Assembly: GCA_021785335.1 (NCBI GenBank)
Contig: JAJYFW010000034.1
Span: 1-10,287 of the forward strand
Length of the DNA: 10,287 bases
Origin: Pseudomonadota bacterium
GTDB lineage: Bacteria > Pseudomonadota > Alphaproteobacteria > Acetobacterales > Acetobacteraceae
Reading direction: 5' to 3'
Numbering within the stretch: the first letter of the stretch is position 1; every line of letters begins with the position of its first letter. Position numbers and translations under genes: made by a program. Positions 6,313-10,287 of the stretch are shown in pieces. A model generated the notes under the pieces. That model was given only the letters and a program-made list of their open reading frames with translations, was not told the origin of the DNA and made no database searches.

Positions 6313-7332
6313 TTAGCAGATTCTCGGCAGCGGGTCCGATTCCAGTTCCGGCAGGTTGCGCGCGCCACCGATGCGCGTGCGCAGCACGACCCGCGCGAAC
6401 CTCTCGTCCGCGGCACCGCCGATGCGGCCGACGATGGCGGCCTCTCCACCTTGCGGCAGCGCTCGCCACGCCCCGAGCACTGCCTCCGCCGCGTCTGGCG
6501 CCGCGACAGCGACGACGCGGCCCTCGCTCGCAAGATAGAGCGGGTCATAGCCCAGCATGTCGCAGACCGAACGCGTCGTGCCCCGGATCGGGATCGCCGC
6601 CTCCTCCAGTTCCACGACCTTTCCGGTGCCGCCCGCGATCTCGTGCGCAACCGTGGCAAGCCCGCCGCGCGTGGGGTCGCGCATGAAACGAAGGCCGGAG
6701 ACGGCGCCGGCGGCCTCGGTCAGCGGCAGGACGCACGCCGCATCGGATTCCACATCGCCACTGAGCCCGAAGGCCTCGCGCGCGAGCATCACCGCGATGC
6801 CGTGATCACCGACGGGGCCACTGACCAGCACGGCGTCGCCGGTTTCGATCGCGCCGAGGCCGAGGCGGTGTCCGCGCGGTCGCACCCCGATGCCGGTGAG
6901 CGCCAGATAGAGGCCGCCGCCCTGCCCGCGCGGGACGACCTTGGTATCGCCGGCCACCACTCGCACGCCTGCCGCGCGCGAAGCCGCCGCGAGGCTGGCG
7001 ACGATGCGCTCAAGGAACGAAATCTCGAGCCCCTCCTCGATCAGCGCCGCCAGCGTGAGATAGAGCGGCCTGGCGCCCGAGACGGCGAGATCGTTGACCG
7101 TCCCATGCACCGCGAGCGCACCGATATCGCCGCCTGGAAAGCTCAGTGGCTGGACGGTAAAGCCGTCGGTCGTGACCACGACCTCGCCATCCGGCAGCGC
7201 GATGGGCACCGCGTCGGCCGCGGTATCGAGCGCGGGATCGGCGAGGTGGCGTGCGAACACCTCCTCGATGAGCGCGCGCATCAGGCGCCCGCCATTGCCA
7301 TGCGCGAGGCCTACATGGGTGTCCTCGATCAT
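6313..7332 (-). CDS. hypE: Hydrogenase maturation protein HypE (carbamoyl dehydratase)
   Basis: HypE belongs to the PurM/AIR synthetase-like family. It takes a carbamoyl group from HypF on its C-terminal cysteine and dehydrates it with ATP to a thiocyanate, the source of the cyanide ligands. The protein is 339 residues, a normal length. It ends PRIC, with the essential Cys339 as last residue. Other family blocks are HGNGGRLMRALIEEVF (11-26; many relatives have HGSGG), GTVNDLAVSGARP (77-89), AGDTKVV (127-133) and DPTRGGL (219-225). The frame is open far upstream, but the ATG at 7332 is preceded by GGAG 7 bases away (7343-7340) and overlaps the hypF stop by 4 bases (ATGA). It is the last gene of the minus-strand operon and converges with hypB. 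Confidence 0.97.
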   Translation of the reverse strand: MIEDTHVGLAHGNGGRLMRALIEEVFARHLADPALDTAADAVPIALPDGEVVVTTDGFTVQPLSFPGGDIGALAVHGTVNDLAVSGARPLYLTLAALIEEGLEISFLERIVASLAAASRAAGVRVVAGDTKVVPRGQGGGLYLALTGIGVRPRGHRLGLGAIETGDAVLVSGPVGDHGIAVMLAREAFGLSGDVESDAACVLPLTEAAGAVSGLRFMRDPTRGGLATVAHEIAGGTGKVVELEEAAIPIRGTTRSVCDMLGYDPLYLASEGRVVAVAAPDAAEAVLGAWRALPQGGEAAIVGRIGGAADERFARVVLRTRIGGARNLPELESDPLPRIC

Positions 7333-9599
7333 GCGCGCGCTCCGTGTTCGATGATCTGTCCAAAACTCAGCCCGGCGTCGTTGCAGGCGATTGCGGAGCC
7401 AAGCAATGCCTCGAACCCCGCCGCACGCAGACCGCGCGTGATGTTCTCTGTCAGACGGCGGTTCTGGAACACCCCGCCGGCGAGGCCGACAATGGCGACG
7501 CCGTGTCGGCAGCGCATGGCCTCTGCGATGGCGAGCGCGGTTGCCGCCATCGTCGCGTGGAACGACGCAGCCCGTAACGAACTCGGAACGGTCGTGTCCA
7601 GCAGTCCCGGCAGCGCGGCGGCCCAGTCCGCCTCCAGCATGCCGTCCACGGCCTCGCGCAGGGGCAGGGGAATTGCGGCGAGGTCCGCGTCGCCTTCGGT
7701 ATCCGCGAGCGCCTCTAGCAATGCCGGTCCCTGACCTTCGAAACTGGCCACGCGGCAGAGGCCGAGCAGGGCAGCGGCCGCATCGAAAACACGCCCGGCG
7801 GCGCTCGTCACATGGCAGTTGAGACCGCGCTGCCAGGCGGCATGGGCCATCGCCGTCCCGGTATCCGGCAGCAGCCAGGCGGGCGGCGCGATCCCCCCCT
7901 CCCAGCACAGGGAAGCGGCGCTGCGCCACGGCTCCCGGCCAGCCGCGTCGCCGCCCTGCAGGCGGAACGGGCGCAGCCGCGCGACGCGGCGCCACGCGCC
8001 GGGCCTGCCGAGCAGCGCCTCGCCACCCCACAGCGTGCCGTCCGGCCCGAGGCCGACACCGTCCCACGTGAAGGCGAGGATCGGTTTGCCGTCAGGCGCC
8101 AACTCCCCGGCAAGAGCACCCGCGTGCGCATGATGATGCCAGATCGGAACGGTTTCGAGCCCTTGCATCCGCGCGCGGTCGCGGGCCCAGAGCGCACTGG
8201 CATAACCGGGGTGGGCGTCGATCAGGAGCAGTCGGGGGCTCACCCCGTAGAGCGACTGCAGGTCCGCCGCCATGCGCGCGAAGCCGGCGAGCGCACGCGG
8301 ATCGTCTAGGTCGCCGAGATGCGGCGAGATCACGACGCGATCCCCGAAGCCGAGCGCGATGGTCGACTTCATGTGCCCGCCAAGAGCAAGAACCGGTTCA
8401 CCGAGGCGGAAAGGCAGCGTGCGCTCGATCGGGCAGAGACCGCGACCGCCGCGGATGATCCGCGTGGCACCATCGACGACGCGCAGCACGCTATCGTCCA
8501 ACGGGCGCTCGATCGGGCGGTCGTGATGCAGGTAGGCGTCGGCGATCCCCGCAAGAGACGTCGCCGCCTGTTGCTCATCCGTGAGCATGGGCTCGCCGGA
8601 GCGGTTGGCGGAGGTCGCGACGAGCGGCGCGCCAAAGCCCTCGGCGAGCAGGTGATGCAGCGGGCTGTCGGCCAGCATCGCGCCCACGGTGGCGAAGCCT
8701 GGCGCGATCGAGGGGGCGAGCGGCGCTTGCGGCTTGCGATCCAGCAGCAGGATCGGCCGTGCTGAGCCGCGCAGCGCGGCCAGCGCCACGCCATCGGCGG
8801 CCACGCAGGCGTCGAGCAGACGCGTATCCTCGGGGAACAATACGGCAAAAGGCTTATCTGGCCGCCTCTTGCGTCGGCGCAGCGCGGCGACCGCGGCTTC
8901 GTCCGCCGCGTCACAGAACAAATGGTAGCCGCCCACGCCCTTCACCGCGACGATCTCGCCGCGCCGCAGGGCCGCGATGGTCGCCGCGATGGCCGCCTCG
9001 CCGGCCGGGCTTTCACCTGTCGCGGCCTCGAAACGACATTGTGGACCGCAGTCCGGGCAGGCAACCGGCTCTGCATGAAACCGACGGTTCAACGGGTCGC
9101 CGTATTCCGCGGCGCAGGAAGGGCAGAGTGGGAATCCGGCCATCGCGGTATTGGCGCGGTCGTAGGGGAGCCGGCGGATAAGGCTGTAGCGCGGCCCGCA
9201 CTGGGTACAGTTGACGAACGGATAGCGCGCGCGTCGGTCGGAGGGATCGGCGAGTTCGCGCAGGCAATCCGGGCATGGCGCGAGATCCGGCGGGAAGCAC
9301 TCAAGCCCGCTCTCGCTCGCGGCGCTCGGCCGGATCGCGAAGCCGGGTCCCACCGCCTCTTCCACGGGCGCCGCCGCAAGCAGCACCGGGCGGGCGGCGG
9401 GCGGTGCCTCGCGAAGCAGCGCGGCAGCGAAGCGATCGAGATCGCCGGGTTCTGCCGCGGCCAGGATCTCCACAGTGCCCAGGCCGTTGCGCACCCAGCC
9501 GGAAACACGATGGCATTGCGCGACCCGATAGACGAAGGGGCGGAAACCCACGCCCTGCACCCGCCCGCCAAGCTCGATCCGCCGCGCCTGCATCGGCAT
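7329..9599 (-). CDS. hypF: Carbamoyltransferase HypF
   Basis: HypF makes carbamoyl-adenylate from carbamoyl phosphate and ATP and carbamoylates HypE. The protein is 756 residues, full length. Domains in order are: acylphosphatase (about 1-90), with GGRVQGVGFRPFVYRVA holding Arg20, and Asn38 in WVRNGLG; a zinc-finger region with four CxxC pairs (Cys109/112, 131/134, 159/162, 181/184); a YrdC-like domain (about 200-390) with VKGVGGYHL and TSANRSGEP; and a Kae1-like domain (about 400-756) with HHHAHAGA at 488-495, TWDGVGLGPDG and GLAGGVFQNRRL. Two ATGs are possible, 9599 and 9593; neither has a good ribosome binding site, so coupling to hypD (stop at 9604, 4 bases away) is likely. The frame stays open upstream to 9845 but would overlap hypD. 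The stop overlaps hypE (ATGA). Confidence 0.96.
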   Translation of the reverse strand: MPMQARRIELGGRVQGVGFRPFVYRVAQCHRVSGWVRNGLGTVEILAAAEPGDLDRFAAALLREAPPAARPVLLAAAPVEEAVGPGFAIRPSAASESGLECFPPDLAPCPDCLRELADPSDRRARYPFVNCTQCGPRYSLIRRLPYDRANTAMAGFPLCPSCAAEYGDPLNRRFHAEPVACPDCGPQCRFEAATGESPAGEAAIAATIAALRRGEIVAVKGVGGYHLFCDAADEAAVAALRRRKRRPDKPFAVLFPEDTRLLDACVAADGVALAALRGSARPILLLDRKPQAPLAPSIAPGFATVGAMLADSPLHHLLAEGFGAPLVATSANRSGEPMLTDEQQAATSLAGIADAYLHHDRPIERPLDDSVLRVVDGATRIIRGGRGLCPIERTLPFRLGEPVLALGGHMKSTIALGFGDRVVISPHLGDLDDPRALAGFARMAADLQSLYGVSPRLLLIDAHPGYASALWARDRARMQGLETVPIWHHHAHAGALAGELAPDGKPILAFTWDGVGLGPDGTLWGGEALLGRPGAWRRVARLRPFRLQGGDAAGREPWRSAASLCWEGGIAPPAWLLPDTGTAMAHAAWQRGLNCHVTSAAGRVFDAAAALLGLCRVASFEGQGPALLEALADTEGDADLAAIPLPLREAVDGMLEADWAAALPGLLDTTVPSSLRAASFHATMAATALAIAEAMRCRHGVAIVGLAGGVFQNRRLTENITRGLRAAGFEALLGSAIACNDAGLSFGQIIEHGARA

Positions 9600-9603
9600 C
9601 GGA

Positions 9604-10287
9604 TCAGTGCGGCCGGACGCCCGCCTGCCACCAGATATGGCAGGCGCCTTCGTCCGACACCATGCAGGGGCCAACGGGGCGATGCGGCGTGCAGGCGCGG
9701 CCGTACAGCCGGCATTGGTCCGGCTGGACCTTGCCCAGGACGACACGGGCGCAGTCGCAGCCCGGCGGCATCTGGCCTTCGTTCCGGCGCGGTGGTGCGG
9801 TAACCGGATGGCGGAGGCGTGCATCGTATTTCCGCCAGGGGCCACGCAGGGAATAGCCGGAGCGCGGAATGTTGCCGATTCCGCGCCAAGTGGCGTCCGT
9901 CACCTCCATCACCTCATCGAGCAGCCGCCGCGCGGTGGGATTGCCCTGGGGGCGCACCAGCTCCGGGTAGCAGTTGTCCAGGAACGCCACGCCTTCCTGC
10001 TTCTGGCGCAGGACGGAATGGATCGCGGCCAGCAGGCTCTCGGCGGAAAAGCCCGCGACCGCGACCGGAAGACGATGACGCTCCGCAACGAAACGCCACT
10101 CCTCCGCGCCCATCACCGTCGCGACATGGCCGGGCGCGACGAGTGCGTCGAGCGCATGGTCGTCCGCCTCGAGCAGCATGGCGACCGCGGGCCAGGTCAG
10201 CCTCGCCGCGAGCAGCACCGAGAGATTGTCCGGCACGCCCTCGGCCAGCATGGCGGCGACCGGCGCCGTCGTGGTCTCGAAGCCGGC
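9604..10287 (-). CDS. hypD: Hydrogenase maturation protein HypD, C-terminal part (5' end outside window)
   Basis: HypD is an iron-sulfur scaffold that, with HypC, assembles the Fe(CN)2CO group. The frame is open through the right edge. The visible part is 227 residues, about 60% of a usual HypD, and starts with AGFETTTAP, matching the conserved GFETTAP motif. Further family blocks are APGHVATVMG, LDNCYPELVRPQGNP and the C-terminal cysteine block. The last roughly 50 residues have six cysteines in GCDCARV, DQCRLYGRACTP, GPCMVSDEGAC, which include the [4Fe-4S] ligands. The ATG at 10251 is internal and is not the start. The N-terminal CxxC region lies outside the window. It is the first visible gene of the minus-strand operon; hypC may lie upstream. 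Confidence 0.96.
   Translation of the reverse strand, partial: AGFETTTAPVAAMLAEGVPDNLSVLLAARLTWPAVAMLLEADDHALDALVAPGHVATVMGAEEWRFVAERHRLPVAVAGFSAESLLAAIHSVLRQKQEGVAFLDNCYPELVRPQGNPTARRLLDEVMEVTDATWRGIGNIPRSGYSLRGPWRKYDARLRHPVTAPPRRNEGQMPPGCDCARVVLGKVQPDQCRLYGRACTPHRPVGPCMVSDEGACHIWWQAGVRPH

Noticed and set aside
6306..6400. Bidirectional terminator between hypB and hypE
   Set aside because: I could not find a stable inverted repeat followed by a T-run on either strand.
6451..7734. 427-codon plus-strand frame opposite hypE and hypF
   Set aside because: Mirror of the minus-strand genes, with low-information composition and no conserved motif.
7333..8067. N-terminal extension of hypE by 245 codons
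   Set aside because: It overlaps hypF, which has intact Kae1-like motifs there; the hypE ATG at 7332 has a ribosome binding site and the expected family N-terminus.
9600..9845. N-terminal extension of hypF by 82 codons
   Set aside because: It lies inside hypD, has an Arg/Ala/Ser-rich alternate-frame composition, and the acylphosphatase domain begins right after the ATG at 9599 or 9593.
1..10287. A new, undescribed system hidden in the cluster
   Set aside because: Every stretch is accounted for by recognisable hydrogenase structural or maturation genes; no unexplained gap exceeds 49 bases.

Overview
The window is one dense gene cluster for making a membrane-bound, hydrogen-oxidising [NiFe] hydrogenase. 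The DNA is GC-rich, almost every base is coding, and genes overlap by a few bases. Gene types (hup/hyp with a HupG/HupH/rubredoxin set) and codon use suggest a high-GC proteobacterium, most likely an alphaproteobacterium. A placement near Rhodospirillales/Acetobacteraceae is only a guess from general resemblance. No RNA genes, mobile elements, CRISPR arrays or integration scars were seen.

Plus strand, 1-6305: the 3' part of hupS (small subunit, cut by the window edge), hupL (large subunit), hupC (membrane cytochrome b), hupD (maturation protease), hupG and hupH (HyaE- and HyaF-type small-subunit assembly factors), hupI (rubredoxin), hypA and hypB (nickel insertion). Neighbouring genes overlap by 1-8 bases or lie 4 bases apart, except for a 49-base gap between hupL and hupC. 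This looks like one translationally coupled operon whose promoter lies upstream of the window.

Minus strand, 10287-6313: hypD (3' part only, cut by the window edge), hypF and hypE, reading toward the first operon. Together these make and attach the CN/CO ligands of the active-site iron. hypE and hypB converge with only 7 bases between their stop codons.

How it works together: HypF and HypE turn carbamoyl phosphate into the cyanide ligand. HypD, with HypC (not in the window), builds Fe(CN)2CO and passes it to HupL. HypA and HypB then add nickel, and HupD removes the 15-residue HupL tail. HupG, HupH and HupI look after HupS and its iron-sulfur clusters. The mature HupSL dimer sits on the periplasmic face, anchored by the HupS C-terminal helix, and gives electrons to quinone through HupC.

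I do not see an undescribed system. The points worth a second look are the reduced accessory set (no hupE, hupF, hupJ or hupK between hupC and hypA), the split and reordered hyp genes with 7-base convergence, the C-terminal tail of HypB, and a clear internal duplication in HupH.
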